From positions 124,001 through 188,000 of the forward strand of contig CALGNX010000002.1 of NCBI GenBank assembly GCA_937958265.1: a stretch of DNA of 64,000 nucleotides, written 5' to 3'. Shown one piece after another: positions 10,001-18,516 of the stretch. The stretch is from an uncultured Algibacter sp. (lineage in GTDB: Bacteria > Bacteroidota > Bacteroidia > Flavobacteriales > Flavobacteriaceae). The position numbers were made by a program, and so were the translations under genes. The notes below the pieces were generated by a model. It did no database searches, was not told where the DNA came from, and worked only from the letters and a program-made list of their open reading frames with translations. Position 1 is the stretch's first letter. The number at the start of each line of letters is the position of its first letter.

Positions 10001-10708
10001 TTTAGTTGTGTAATAATCAGGAATATCAGCACGTGTAGGTGCGAATTGCTCAACGGTTGGTCCTTTAACAAAAGCCACATTATCTTTATAAGCAGAAACA
10101 ATATCGTTTGGGTGTTCCTCAGACGTTTTTCGAATCATTTTAAAAAGTGATACTGGTTTTTCTTCGCCGTCAATTACAAACGTGCCATTAAAAATTTTAT
10201 GGCGACAATGTTCTGAATTTACTTGTGAAAATCCAAAAACTTCAGAATCGGTTAATGGTCTGCCTATTTTAGTAGCCACGCTCTCTAAATAAGTAACTTC
10301 TTCATCGCTTAAAGATAGGCCTTCCTCTTGGTTATAAGCGGCAATATTTTTAATGTTTAATATCGCTTCTGGTTTAATATCTATAGTAAATACAGTTTGA
10401 TTTAAACCATTAAATTTTTCAGAAATCATAGGGTCAAAATCATTAAAACTCTCTGTAACCACTTTAAATTCTTCAATTCTAATAATATCTTTAATCCCCA
10501 TGTTTTGGGTAATTTCAACAGCATTAGTACTCCAAGGTGTAATCATGGCAGCTCTTGGGCCAACTAAAATACCACTAATAGTGTTTTGTTCTATTTTAGG
10601 TTGTTCCCCAAATAACCATGTTAGTTTCGAAATAGTTTCGGTTGATAATTCTTTTGTTGTTTGAACAGCAAATATCTTATTTGTTACGTCTCCAAAGAAA
10701 TGAATCAT
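7034..10708 (-). CDS. purL: Phosphoribosylformylglycinamidine synthase (large single-chain PurL)
   Basis: This enzyme converts FGAR, glutamine and ATP to FGAM in purine synthesis. The start is placed at the ATG read from 10708, giving MIHFFGD..., the usual start of flavobacterial PurL and preceded by AAGAG; the reading frame stays open for 12 more codons to a TTG at 10744, which is less likely. The protein is then 1224 residues, the gamma-proteobacterial/eukaryote-like long form with N-terminal linker, two AIR-synthetase-like halves (QVNSEHCRHKIFNG, SIHDHGAGGHLNC) and a C-terminal class I glutamine amidotransferase with its nucleophile in SVGICNGCQLMME and the His/Glu pair in MPHIERS. No separate purS or purQ is needed. 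Confidence 0.96.
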   Translation of the reverse strand: MIHFFGDVTNKIFAVQTTKELSTETISKLTWLFGEQPKIEQNTISGILVGPRAAMITPWSTNAVEITQNMGIKDIIRIEEFKVVTESFNDFDPMISEKFNGLNQTVFTIDIKPEAILNIKNIAAYNQEEGLSLSDEEVTYLESVATKIGRPLTDSEVFGFSQVNSEHCRHKIFNGTFVIDGEEKPVSLFKMIRKTSEEHPNDIVSAYKDNVAFVKGPTVEQFAPTRADIPDYYTTKDFDSVISLKAETHNFPTTVEPFNGAATGAGGEIRDRLAGGKGSLPLAGTAVYMTSYSRLEENRHWEQKFKARPWLYQTPMDILIKASNGASDFGNKFGQPLIVGSVLTFEHNENASSSDAKPRRLGFDKVIMQAGGIGYGKADQALKDTPKKDDKIVILGGENYRIGMGGAAVSSADTGAFASGIELNAVQRSNPEMQKRAANAVRGMVESDENFIVSIHDHGAGGHLNCLSELVEDTGGKIDLDALPVGDPTLSDKEIIGNESQERMGLVIAKKHIETLQNIASRERSPMYTVGDVTSDNRFTFESKTNGHKPMDLAMEDMFGSSPKTVLKDKTITRNYKNPRYKTKNLKIYLEQVLQLEAVACKDWLTNKVDRCVGGKVAKQQCVGPLQIPLNNLGVMALDFKGKEGVATSIGHSPISGLINPVAGSRNSITEALTNLVWAPLKDGLNAVSLSANWMWPCKNEGEDARLYEAVKAVSEFAINLGINVPTGKDSLSMKQKYPDGDVISPGTVIISAGANCNDITKVVEPVFKQNGGNIYYINVSQDDFKLGGSSFNQVLNTIGNDAPNVKDAQYVKNVFNTIQNLIVDNKITAGHDVASGGLITTLLELCFADVDLGANLDISKLNEEDSIKVLFSENSGLVFQAETSVEAILAKNNITFVNIGTVNNSGQVTIKNNNDSFEFNISETRDVWYKTSFLLDQKQTANGLAEKRFNNYKNQPLKYIFPKHFTGKLETFKGKRPKAAILREKGSNSEREMANAMYLAGFDVKDVHMTDLISGRETLEDIQFLGAVGGFSNSDVLGSAKGWAGAIKYNKKANKLIKNFFEREDTLSVGICNGCQLMMELDLINPDHEIHGKMHHNDSHKHESSFTSVKIQENNSVMLSTLAGSTLGVWISHGEGKFNLPYTEDKYQIVAKYGYESYPNNPNGSDFNTAMLSDKTGRHLVTMPHIERSTFQWNWANYPNERKDSVSPWLEAFINARLWIENK

Positions 10709-10840
10709 TAGCTCTTGATTTGTGTGAATTAATAGAAAGCTCAAATTTAGGTTTTTTTGGTGAAATTTTGATTAAAAATACAAATAGGTAATTCGTAGTC
10801 CCTTGTATTTTTTTATTTCACATAAAAAATAATTTTAAAC

Positions 10841-10869
10841 AAAAAAAAGCGGCTTGAAAAGCCGCTTTA
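10841..10869 (-). terminator. Rho-independent terminator of the endonuclease gene
   Basis: A 10-base stem AAAGCGGCTT/AAGCCGCTTT (10846-10855 and 10859-10868) is followed on the minus strand by eight Ts. It lies 21 bases beyond the stop of the endonuclease gene. Confidence 0.9.
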
Positions 10870-10889
10870 TGTTATAATTGAAATTGGTT

Positions 10890-13172
10890 TTATTGTTTTA
10901 TTATTTTCTTGGTAATAGTTTTAAATTCTGATGACAATTGTAGAAGATAAACACCGCTTTCAATTCTAGACGTGTTTATTGTTTGATTAGTTGAGGAAAT
11001 ATGGCCTTTTTGTACGCTCTCACCTAAAAGATTGTAAATTTCAAAATTCAAATTTGTATTGGTGCTTACCTTAAAATAATTACCTCTTATAGGGTTTGGG
11101 TATATTTTTAGTTCTTTTAAATAAAAACTTTCTTGATTTAAAGTAGTTTGTAGGCAGGTCCATGATAGATCTTCAAAAATAACACGATCTGAAGTTGAAG
11201 AAGGGTTATTCAGAATTACTGTAACATCTCCTAACATGTTAATGTTTGGAATGGTTGTAGTTTGTACTTCATCGCTATAAGGAATCTTACCTACTACGGT
11301 GTTATTTACAACAACATCGAAAGTACCTGAACCACCGCTAAAAATACGCTGTGTAGTTACGGTTAGATCGCTTATACCATATGGAGTTGCAGGTGCCGTT
11401 AATGCGCCATTTCTAATTGCGATAACTTTGCTATTATTTACAGTTTGATCTATACGTGCTCCTGTTGCATTCCACACCAAAGCATTATCGCCTGTCCATG
11501 TTCTGTTAGTGTATTGGCTATCACGATCACTGCTTGATTCTAGATTGCTAAATGTTTCTGTAGTGCATGGGGCTGCCGCAGCCTCTTTATAGCAGGTCCA
11601 TGATAAATTTTCAATAATAACACGATCTCGGCTAGACGAAAAATTATTTAAAACAACATCAATATCACCAGCAATATTAATGTTTTCTATTGTTATGGTT
11701 TCTAATATATCGGTGTATGGCAATTGCTCAATTGTAAGGCCGTTAACGCTAAGATCGAACGTTCCTGAACCGCCACTAAAAACACGTTGGGTAGTTAGCG
11801 TTAATTGCCCAATACCATTAGAGAAAGTTGGAGCGGTTATTGTGCCTTGACGTATAATAATTGCTTTGCTATTATTTACCGTTTGGTCTATTCTAGCTCC
11901 TGTGGCTTTCCAATTTAAGCCATTAGTATCTGTCCATGTTCTATCTCCATATTGGTTATCGTTAATACCTTCTGTAGATGTTAAGTTATCAAAGGTTTCT
12001 AAAACACAATTGTCTTCTAGGCTAACGGTACTTTCTAATGTTGTTGCGGCTGTAGTATTGCTTAGTGTTGATTTGTTATTTGCGAAATCACTGGCTAAAA
12101 CGGAAAACTGATAAGTGGTTTCTGGTGCTAGGTCTGTAACTGTTAAAGATGTTGTTGAACCATTGGTTGAAACGAAAAAAGCATCATCGACATGAATTTG
12201 ATAAGCGGTCACACCTGTATTATCGGTTGAAGGTTCCCAGTTTAAATCTACAGTGGTGCTTGTAGAGTTGGTAGCTGTAAGGTAGGTTGGTGAAGTAGGC
12301 GCTTCCATGTCGCTAGGTTGATCATCTCCCCAACGATTTGTTGCTGGTGCACCTCCCCAAATTATAGTTGCTAAATATGGGTTATCTATAAATGGGTTTC
12401 TATTTCCTTGTCCATATGCGTTGGTAGCGTCGCTGTGGTAAGTGTTTCTTTGGTCTTCAATAATAGATACAGGGTCTTGAGCATTCCATTCTAAAAGCAG
12501 ATTAATCATGTTAGGATCTACAACGTTTTTTTCGCCAACCGCTACGTAACTTGGTTTACATTGTGTACCATATCTTAAATACATATACATAATTATTCTA
12601 GCAGCATCACCTTTCCATTCATCACCAGGGTACCAACTGCCCTCTAGTTTTTTTGCTGTATTTGTAAGAGTAACACCATTTTTTATGTTTGTTATATACT
12701 TTAAATTTCCGCGATTGGAGTTCATTTTTACATCAGATGGCCTCAGGTTATGTGCATCTGCATAAGGTGGTACGTTTCTGCCTGTACTTGATAATTTTGG
12801 ATTGGCTAACGAGTTAGGGAAGGTGTGTTCTCTATTCCAATCTGTACCTGTATTACCGCCGCTTCTTGTGTTACTTCGCGTACGGTCTGTAATGTAATTA
12901 TTATCAACATCGTTAAAACCATAAATTAACAAAACGTTATTTGGGTTTGCAGGGTCTTGATCTGTAATTTTACTAGCTTCCCATATACCGGGTGTATAAC
13001 TTAAGTAATTTGTGTGTTTTACTGCTGTTTCTGTTGCCAAATTGTTAAATAAGGGCATGCCGGATTGCGAAAAATCGATATTTTGATAATAGTTTTGCTG
13101 TGCTGCAGGAGGTGTTAGCTGCGCAAAACTTAAGCTTGTAATGAGGGAAAATAATACGTAAAAATGTTTCAT
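10890..13172 (-). CDS. Secreted endonuclease I family nuclease with FN3, repeat domains and T9SS tag
   Basis: The 760-residue product has a signal peptide (cleavage probably after SFAQ, residue 18). The N-terminal 270 residues form an endonuclease I/NucM domain: NREHTFPNS carries the catalytic histidine and DAHNLRPSDVKMNSNRGN the metal-site residues. A fibronectin type III domain follows (about 290-380), then two homologous modules of about 125 residues (about 392-525 and 535-670), each starting ETFxNL and sharing GARIDQTVNNSK and FSGGSGTFD, and finally a Por-type sorting domain (LKIYPNP...) at the C-terminus. It is predicted to be exported by T9SS and to degrade extracellular DNA for nutrients or matrix turnover. 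It is a single-gene unit with its own terminator. Confidence 0.92.
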   Translation of the reverse strand: MKHFYVLFSLITSLSFAQLTPPAAQQNYYQNIDFSQSGMPLFNNLATETAVKHTNYLSYTPGIWEASKITDQDPANPNNVLLIYGFNDVDNNYITDRTRSNTRSGGNTGTDWNREHTFPNSLANPKLSSTGRNVPPYADAHNLRPSDVKMNSNRGNLKYITNIKNGVTLTNTAKKLEGSWYPGDEWKGDAARIIMYMYLRYGTQCKPSYVAVGEKNVVDPNMINLLLEWNAQDPVSIIEDQRNTYHSDATNAYGQGNRNPFIDNPYLATIIWGGAPATNRWGDDQPSDMEAPTSPTYLTATNSTSTTVDLNWEPSTDNTGVTAYQIHVDDAFFVSTNGSTTSLTVTDLAPETTYQFSVLASDFANNKSTLSNTTAATTLESTVSLEDNCVLETFDNLTSTEGINDNQYGDRTWTDTNGLNWKATGARIDQTVNNSKAIIIRQGTITAPTFSNGIGQLTLTTQRVFSGGSGTFDLSVNGLTIEQLPYTDILETITIENINIAGDIDVVLNNFSSSRDRVIIENLSWTCYKEAAAAPCTTETFSNLESSSDRDSQYTNRTWTGDNALVWNATGARIDQTVNNSKVIAIRNGALTAPATPYGISDLTVTTQRIFSGGSGTFDVVVNNTVVGKIPYSDEVQTTTIPNINMLGDVTVILNNPSSTSDRVIFEDLSWTCLQTTLNQESFYLKELKIYPNPIRGNYFKVSTNTNLNFEIYNLLGESVQKGHISSTNQTINTSRIESGVYLLQLSSEFKTITKKIIKQ

Positions 13173-13378
13173 GGGAATACGGATTAAAAGTGTTTTTTTT
13201 GATTAATTAAAAACTAAATGTACTTTACATCTTAATTTTTTGCAAAATTAAAATCATTTAAGTCCCCCAATGTTAACAAATTATCAAATTAACGTTGTGT
13301 TTTTTTAACTTTATACGCTTAAAATGAAGCTTGGTTTTATTTTAAAATTTTTAAGGCAGAATGTTTCTTGGCTTAAGT

Positions 13379-14095
13379 TTATTTTTCGAAAATAATATTT
13401 CTTTGAGTCTTTTTTTTATAAAAATTTTTTTGAAGAATTTCATTATCCGTAGAGGAATTATTGCTGTGTGTATTTAAAATACACGAAACTTGATAGTCTA
13501 CCATTTTTTGGAAGGGTAGGAGAAAACCAGTTATTTCACAATTTTCTAGTTTGGCTTGTTTTAATAAATGTAATACGGTGTTAACAGACTCTATGGTGCT
13601 TAAACATAATGGGTTTGGTTGTTGTTTAATAATAAATTTGGATTTTATGTTATTATCAAAACTGATTCTTTTTAAATTTTGCAGGTTCTTACTTAATTTA
13701 AGCATTTTACGAGCGCAGGGCCAAGTACCGTCCAAAATAAAAATATGGGGATTATCACCCATAAAAGATATGATTTCTGTTTTTTTAGTTGTTGATAAGT
13801 TTAAGTTTTCTTTTCCTGGGTAAAGTAAATACGATGTTGCATTTTTTTTAGTTAATAAGGTATTAACACGTTTGTTTTGAGTAAAGTCTACACCAACAAT
13901 AATTTCTGAATTTTCAAGTTGTAGGCTAGTTATACGTCCCGTTCCGTTTTTTTCTTTTTTATACTCCATGGGGTGCATAAGAATTATAAAACGTGTTTTA
14001 GTTTGTATAGGCTTTATGTGCTGGCAAACGCAGGAATTTGAAGGTCGCATGCAGTTATAGCAGTTTGTTCTAGGTGTTTTTATGCTTTCTTGCAA
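13379..14095 (-). CDS. tapT: DTW-domain tRNA-uridine aminocarboxypropyltransferase
   Basis: This 238-residue protein matches the DTW family, SAM-dependent enzymes that add the 3-amino-3-carboxypropyl group to uridine (acp3U) in tRNA. The N-terminal zinc-finger-like cluster is C-x2-C-x6-C-x-C (NCYNCMRPSNSCVC). The family signature appears as LDGTWPCARKML (DGTW in place of DTW), and the PNPLCLSTIESV block is typical. It is cytoplasmic. The C-terminal 25 residues are lysine-rich and probably disordered. The symbol follows the E. coli member and the target position in this organism is not known. Confidence 0.82.
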   Translation of the reverse strand: MQESIKTPRTNCYNCMRPSNSCVCQHIKPIQTKTRFIILMHPMEYKKEKNGTGRITSLQLENSEIIVGVDFTQNKRVNTLLTKKNATSYLLYPGKENLNLSTTKKTEIISFMGDNPHIFILDGTWPCARKMLKLSKNLQNLKRISFDNNIKSKFIIKQQPNPLCLSTIESVNTVLHLLKQAKLENCEITGFLLPFQKMVDYQVSCILNTHSNNSSTDNEILQKNFYKKKTQRNIIFEK

Positions 14096-14123
14096 ATCGA
14101 TTATGTATTCAAGTTTAAGGTTA

Positions 14124-14283
14124 ATACCAATTAAAATCTAAAAGAAGGCTAATAATGCGTTTCTATCGCGCTTCTATTTCAAAATAAAATAAAACCGTAG
14201 CTAATGCTATGCTTTAATTTCTTTCTCATATAGGCACGATATAATTCAAGTTCTTTAGCCTAATTTTAAATCATATTTGGTAT
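14124..14283. repeat. MITE-like dispersed repeat, family 2, copy A
   Basis: This 160-base element begins ATACCAATTAAAAT and ends ATTTTAAATCATATTTGGTAT, so its ends are inverted repeats. It aligns along its whole length with 51307-51469; shared blocks include AAAATAAAACCGTA and ATATAATTCAA. It has no coding capacity. The size, terminal inverted repeats and scatter suggest a miniature inverted-repeat element or a structured RNA unit. Confidence 0.7.
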
Positions 14284-14344
14284 AAATCGTTTTTTTTATT
14301 TTGCCTTAGTAACTTAATTGTGATTTTAAATGTATAATTTAAAT

Positions 14345-14372
14345 AAAAAAAAGCGACTCGTAAAAGTCACTT
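14345..14372 (-). terminator. Terminator of the RsmB-like gene
   Basis: Read on the minus strand, AAGTGACT and AGTCGCTT form a stem with one G-T pair, followed by eight Ts. It lies 20 bases beyond the methyltransferase stop. Confidence 0.8.
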
Positions 14373-14391
14373 TTAGTTCATTATTTAAATT

Positions 14392-15606
14392 TTAAGCTTT
14401 TCGTTGTAATAAAGCCATATAAAACCCATCAAAACCAGATTTGTGAGATAATAGTTTTTTATCCTTTAAAAGCTCAAAATTAGTGCCTGCCTCAGATGCT
14501 AAAAAGGTTTTTACTTGATTTTGGTTTTCCGATGGTAAAACAGAGCATGTAGCGTATACTAATTGCCCATTGGGTTTTACCATTCTTGAATATTGTTGTA
14601 AAATCTCTTGCTGTGTTTGTCTTATTTTATCTAAAAACTCAGGTTGTAATTTCCATTTAGCGTCTGGGTTACGTCTTAAAACACCTAATCCAGAGCATGG
14701 CGCATCTATTAAAACACGGTCTGCTTTATCGTAAAGTTTTTTAATGACTTTAGTGGATTCTATAACGCGGTTTTCTATATTATGAGCACCATTTCGTTTA
14801 GCACGACGTTTAAGTTCGTTCAATTTGTTGCTATAAATATCCATAGCAATAATTTGGCCTTTATTTTCCATTAACGCAGCTAGGTGCAATGTTTTTCCTC
14901 CGGCACCAGCGCAAGTATCTACTACGCGCATGCCAGGTTTTACATTTAAAAATTCTGCTACAGCTTGCGAGTTTGCGTCTTGTACCTCAAAATGTCCTTT
15001 TTTAAAATTTTCGGTTTGAAATACATTAGCACGTTCTCTTAATTTTAATGCATTAGGGTGATTTTCTACAAAATCAGTTTCAATATCTTGATCGAATAGT
15101 TCGGTCTGTAATTTTTTTCTGGTTGTATTTAAAGTATTTACTCTTAAAATAACATCGGCTTGCTCGTTTAGTGCTGTAATTTCTTTGCTCCAAACTTCTT
15201 TTCCTAATTCTTTTACGCCTAGTTGGTCCATCCAGTCTGGGATAGATTCTTTAAACTTTCGGTTTTTTGAAAGCTCGTCGTAACGTCCTTTTATTTTTCT
15301 TAAAGGTGTGTTTTCAAAATATTTCCAATCGGGTAATTTAATGCCTTTTAGAGTTGCCCAAACGGCGAACATGCGCCATAGGTTGTCGCGATCAAAGGGT
15401 TCTTTTACTTCTGCTATTTCGGCATATAATCTTTTCCAACGTACCATATCGTAGGTTGTTTCGGCTACAAAACCACGGTCTCGGGCTCCCCAACGTTTGT
15501 CGCGTTTTAGGAGTTGTTGTATTACTTTATCGGCATATTTACCTTCGTTAAATATTAGAGTTAAACCATCAATAACCGCAAAGCATAAATTTCTGTGTAA
15601 TCGCAT
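14392..15606 (-). CDS. rsmB: RsmB/NOP2/Sun-family 16S rRNA (cytosine-C5) methyltransferase
   Basis: This 404-residue protein has an N-terminal NusB-like/RNA-binding half and a C-terminal Rossmann methyltransferase half. The SAM-binding motif is VVDTCAGAGGKTLHLAA near residue 228. The two catalytic cysteines of m5C enzymes are both present: DAPCSGLGVL and YATCSVLPSEN. The known family role is formation of m5C967 in 16S rRNA; the symbol is assigned by family because several NOP2/Sun paralogues exist in this phylum. It is a single-gene unit with its own terminator. Confidence 0.85.
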   Translation of the reverse strand: MRLHRNLCFAVIDGLTLIFNEGKYADKVIQQLLKRDKRWGARDRGFVAETTYDMVRWKRLYAEIAEVKEPFDRDNLWRMFAVWATLKGIKLPDWKYFENTPLRKIKGRYDELSKNRKFKESIPDWMDQLGVKELGKEVWSKEITALNEQADVILRVNTLNTTRKKLQTELFDQDIETDFVENHPNALKLRERANVFQTENFKKGHFEVQDANSQAVAEFLNVKPGMRVVDTCAGAGGKTLHLAALMENKGQIIAMDIYSNKLNELKRRAKRNGAHNIENRVIESTKVIKKLYDKADRVLIDAPCSGLGVLRRNPDAKWKLQPEFLDKIRQTQQEILQQYSRMVKPNGQLVYATCSVLPSENQNQVKTFLASEAGTNFELLKDKKLLSHKSGFDGFYMALLQRKA

Positions 15607-15808
15607 TTTTTTAAGTATTCTATAATTTAGTATCCGTTTTGCACTATTTATGCATTCTGAATCTAAATTTTTTAAAATTATAAGGTTGCAAAGTTACGTT
15701 TTTTAATGTTTAATTGTTGTTTTGTTTTGGAGTTTATATGTTATTGTGTTTTCTGTATTAATTTTGCTTATAACTTGGTTTTAAACTTATTGGTAGGTTG
15801 CTTATTTT

Positions 15809-15898
15809 GCGTTAAGGATTGTAGAGGAAAGCCCACAGCCCGACTTTTTGGAGGTGCGCGGACTTGAAACGGAAAGCCTGACCCTTGTGGTAACGCCC
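15809..15898 (-). repeat. Dispersed palindromic repeat, family 1, copy A
   Basis: This 90-base element, read on the minus strand, runs from GGGCGTTACC to CCTTAACGC and aligns with copies at 25546-25634 and 60277-60369. Constant parts are the GCGTTA/TAACGC ends, CAAGTCC(G/T)CGCACCTCC and GTCGGGCTGTGGGCTTT. It is far richer in G and C than its surroundings. It occupies the 411-base gap between the rsmB-like gene and the ECF sigma cluster; nothing else was recognised in that gap. Confidence 0.85.
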
Positions 15899-16017
15899 TA
15901 AAAAGTGAAATAAATTTTTAAACAAGGTTATTTTTGTTTAAATTCTAACTTTTATATTTTAATTAATTTATTGGTGTTAATTGTGATTAGAGATTAAATA
16001 ACCTGATGTTAACCTAA

Positions 16018-16461
16018 TTAATTTTTTAAGTTTCTTCGTTTTTTTAATTCGTCTAATATTTTTCTTTTAAAATCTTCTTCTGCTATTTTGAGAAGAATTA
16101 TTTTTTTTGGGCTTAAAAATTCTAAAAGCTTTCTAGTAAATTCCATGTTTGATATATGCATTTTATTTTCTGCATGATTAATTTTTGTTAAAAGTACATT
16201 TGCGCGCTCATCCGTCATCCGGTTTATTTTTTCTCTAATTTCCTTCCTAATGGTTCTAATTTCCTCAAACCTTATTTTATTGCGTGTTTGTTCGTAAGTA
16301 TTATAAATGGGCCAAAATTTTTGAGCTTCTTTTGATGATAAATTTAATTTTTCGGTTAAATAAGAAATTTTTAGTGCTTTTATACGGTTTCTATGCTCGC
16401 CTTTTTGTGCTGCTATATTGAAGGATAGCAAGAGTAAGATAATTTTAAGTAGTGTTTTCAT
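16018..16461 (-). CDS. Periplasmic Spy/CpxP-like protein, putative sensor of the ECF sigma system
   Basis: This 147-residue protein has a signal peptide (FNIAAQ, cleavage near residue 19) and a highly charged, all-helical mature part. LTEKLNLSSKEAQKFWPIYNTYE matches proteins often annotated in Flavobacteriia as sensor of ECF-type sigma factor, which resemble the LTxxQ-containing Spy/CpxP family. It is the last of three co-oriented genes, 10 bases after the membrane protein and downstream of the sigma factor. A role as periplasmic sensor or chaperone is inferred from this neighbourhood; no ligand is suggested by the sequence. Confidence 0.65.
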   Translation of the reverse strand: MKTLLKIILLLLSFNIAAQKGEHRNRIKALKISYLTEKLNLSSKEAQKFWPIYNTYEQTRNKIRFEEIRTIRKEIREKINRMTDERANVLLTKINHAENKMHISNMEFTRKLLEFLSPKKIILLKIAEEDFKRKILDELKKRRNLKN

Positions 16462-16471
16462 TTTATGTTTT

Positions 16472-16978
16472 TTATTCTATGAGTAGGGCTTCAATATCGC
16501 CATTATCTAAAAGGTATTGCTCAATAATATTTTGGTTAATAGCGTGATTAATTATTATATTTTCTTTAATATATTCGTCTGTTAATATCGCGGCAAGCTC
16601 GTAAGCATTATAATCTTCATTTTCAACGTAATTGGTAACTGTTTCTATATCTAAATCACTAAACGTGGGTGCATTTTTAAATACTGAAAGATTAAATAGT
16701 AATAAAATAGTTGCAGCTATACTAGAAATATAAATGAGGTTTCTTTTATTAACTAATGGAATTACTTTTGATAGTTGCTTTTTTGAATCTTGCGAAGGGA
16801 TATCGATATTTATATTTTCAAAATAATTATCGGGTACTTTAAAACCTGTTTTTTTTGCGGAATTTAAATTGCTTTCAGTATCTAATTTTGTGAAAAAATT
16901 ATCTTCGAAGGATTTAAAATAGTCGTTGGGCGTTTTAAAACCTGTAGACTTTATGTTATGTAGTTTTTTATTTTTCAT
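16472..16978 (-). CDS. Single-pass membrane protein, putative anti-sigma factor with tandem GFK-P-YF motifs
   Basis: This 168-residue protein has one transmembrane segment (about residues 88-106, ISSIAATILLLFNLSVF). The N-terminal, presumably cytoplasmic part contains the same motif twice, about 31 residues apart: STGFKTPNDYFKSFEDN and KTGFKVPDNYFENIN. The C-terminal, presumably periplasmic part is acidic. It lies between an ECF sigma gene (44 bases upstream) and the Spy-like gene (10 bases downstream). The layout suggests that it holds the sigma factor at the membrane, perhaps through the repeated motif. It lacks the zinc-finger HxxxCxxC signature of classical ZAS anti-sigma factors. Confidence 0.6.
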   Translation of the reverse strand: MKNKKLHNIKSTGFKTPNDYFKSFEDNFFTKLDTESNLNSAKKTGFKVPDNYFENINIDIPSQDSKKQLSKVIPLVNKRNLIYISSIAATILLLFNLSVFKNAPTFSDLDIETVTNYVENEDYNAYELAAILTDEYIKENIIINHAINQNIIEQYLLDNGDIEALLIE

Positions 16979-17022
16979 TTTTTATTTGTCCTAATCTTTT
17001 GACTTAATGAAATGCATAAGGT

Positions 17023-17565
17023 TTAATTATGAGTTAAAAATGCTTCAATTTTTTTTACTGCAATATGATAGGATGCTTTTAAGGCACCTTCGCTAGTTTC
17101 TAATATTTCGGATAGATGTTTATATTTTATATCTTGAAAATATCTCATGTTAAATACTAATTGTTGTTTTTCGGGTAATGTGGCAATTGCATTTTGTAAT
17201 TTTAGCTGTATGGCATCGCCTTCAAAATAAACATCGGATGTTAAATTATTTAATGCTAATTTTTGTACTTCTTGGTTAGTTACTTTTAGTCGCTTTGCTT
17301 TTTTATTTATAAATGTTATGGCTTCATTAGTGGCTATGCGATAGATCCAAGAAAATAATTTACTATCCCCTTTAAAGTTGTCGATATTTTTAAAAACTTT
17401 TATAAAAGTATTTTGCAGCACATCGTCGGCATCGTTATGCGATTTTACAATATTACGTATGTGCCAATACAAACGCTTTTTGTAAAGCTCTAACAAGATT
17501 TTAAAGGCCTTGTTTTTTTTGGTTTCGGATTTTAGTTGTTTTAAGAGCTCGGTTTCTGTAATCAC
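17023..17565 (-). CDS. ECF-type RNA polymerase sigma factor
   Basis: The 180-residue protein has sigma region 2 (DADDVLQNTFIKVFKNI then KLFSWIYRIATNEAI, residues 46-80) and region 4 (LPEKQQLVFNMRYFQDIKY and the HTH LSEILETSEGALKASYH). There is no region 1 or 3, as in ECF sigmas. The start is a GTG: the frame is closed by a TAA three codons upstream, so no ATG is available. It heads a three-gene minus-strand unit with a putative anti-sigma membrane protein and a Spy-like periplasmic protein. The regulon is unknown. Confidence 0.9.
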   Translation of the reverse strand: MITETELLKQLKSETKKNKAFKILLELYKKRLYWHIRNIVKSHNDADDVLQNTFIKVFKNIDNFKGDSKLFSWIYRIATNEAITFINKKAKRLKVTNQEVQKLALNNLTSDVYFEGDAIQLKLQNAIATLPEKQQLVFNMRYFQDIKYKHLSEILETSEGALKASYHIAVKKIEAFLTHN

Positions 17566-17909
17566 AGGTCGTTATTTAATGTTTAGACTTATGAATTTGC
17601 TAAAGGTTTAATTGTTATTATGTTTATTTGAAGCACTAAATTATTTGTGTTATTTATTTAAAAAATCGATATAAAGTATTTTAATTCGATAAAACGTATT
17701 ATATTTTGTAATATAAGTTTGTTTTTTCTATTTTTGAGTCTAAGTTTTTGTAATGTTAATTGCCCCAAATCTAGCATTATGAATAAAAAAGGGTAGCAAA
17801 TTAAATTGTTATCCTTTTTTTTGTTTTAAGTTTATATGCTAATTAAATGAGTTGGCGTTTCAACACTACTATTTAGTAATTGTTGGCAATCATTAAAAAA
17901 AATATAACC
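17566..17909. other. Intergenic gap with an orphan terminator hairpin
   Basis: This gap separates the start of the sigma gene from the start of a plus-strand gene, so neither neighbour ends here. Even so it contains a terminator-like hairpin at 17785-17822 (AAAGGGTAGCAA and TTGTTATCCTTT arms, T-runs on both strands). No coding remnant was recognised beside it. A lost gene or an unrecognised small RNA ending here are both possible. Confidence 0.5.
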
Positions 17910-18317
17910 ATGGAAATAAATTTTAATGAAAAAGAAAAATCAATTGAAATTAAAGATGGATTGAAAATACAGTGTTTAATGATAAAAGTAATGCTGATTT
18001 TCACTCTAATTAATGCTATTCTTTTTCCTGTTTTTATTTTAGACAAAAAGCAGTTAGCATGGATGGGATTTATTTGGCTAATTCTTGGTTTAGTATCCCT
18101 ATCCATGTTGGCTTACCAAATAATAAAAAAATCGGCTGCTGAAAAAATAAGAATACATGACATTAGTTCACTAACGGAAAAGCAAGTTTTTGGTCGGAAA
18201 ATGTTAAGCTTAAAATTAACAAATGGAAAGTTGAGAGACTTAATGGAAATGAGAAATGAATCTGATATAACAAAAACAAAAAAAATGCTTAAACGCATAG
18301 GAATTGAAAAGTGCTGA
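17910..18317 (+). CDS. Small membrane protein of unknown function
   Basis: The start is taken as the ATG at 17910 (an upstream in-frame TTG at 17880 is unlikely), giving 135 residues. Two hydrophobic segments are seen (about residues 24-42, MIKVMLIFTLINAILFPVF, and 50-70, MGFIWLILGLVSLSMLAYQI), followed by a basic, soluble tail of about 60 residues. I do not recognise the family. It stands alone between the sigma cluster and the ABC exporter, on the opposite strand to both. Confidence 0.65.
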   Translation: MEINFNEKEKSIEIKDGLKIQCLMIKVMLIFTLINAILFPVFILDKKQLAWMGFIWLILGLVSLSMLAYQIIKKSAAEKIRIHDISSLTEKQVFGRKMLSLKLTNGKLRDLMEMRNESDITKTKKMLKRIGIEKC

Positions 18318-18516
18318 GTAAATGAAAAACGATTAGCTAATACCATTTAAAATAATTGTGGATTTTTGCTTACTCCAAAGTATTTTTGGCTTGGTTTTAT
18401 CTTATTTCCCTATGTGAAATCTTTGGATTTAAACCCGAAACAACTGTTATGCTAAATGGCTATTGTTTGTATGTTATATAAAGGTTGTTTAATTTGAATT
18501 AAATAAAAAATAACTT

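Noticed and set aside
10709-10744. N-terminal extension of PurL to the TTG at 10744
   Set aside because: The added residues are not part of the usual flavobacterial PurL start MIHFFG, and the ATG at 10708 has a better ribosome-binding sequence.
18338-18480. A further copy of the 160-base repeat starting GCTAATACCATTTAAAAT
   Set aside because: Only the first dozen or so bases resemble the repeat; the rest and the right end do not align.
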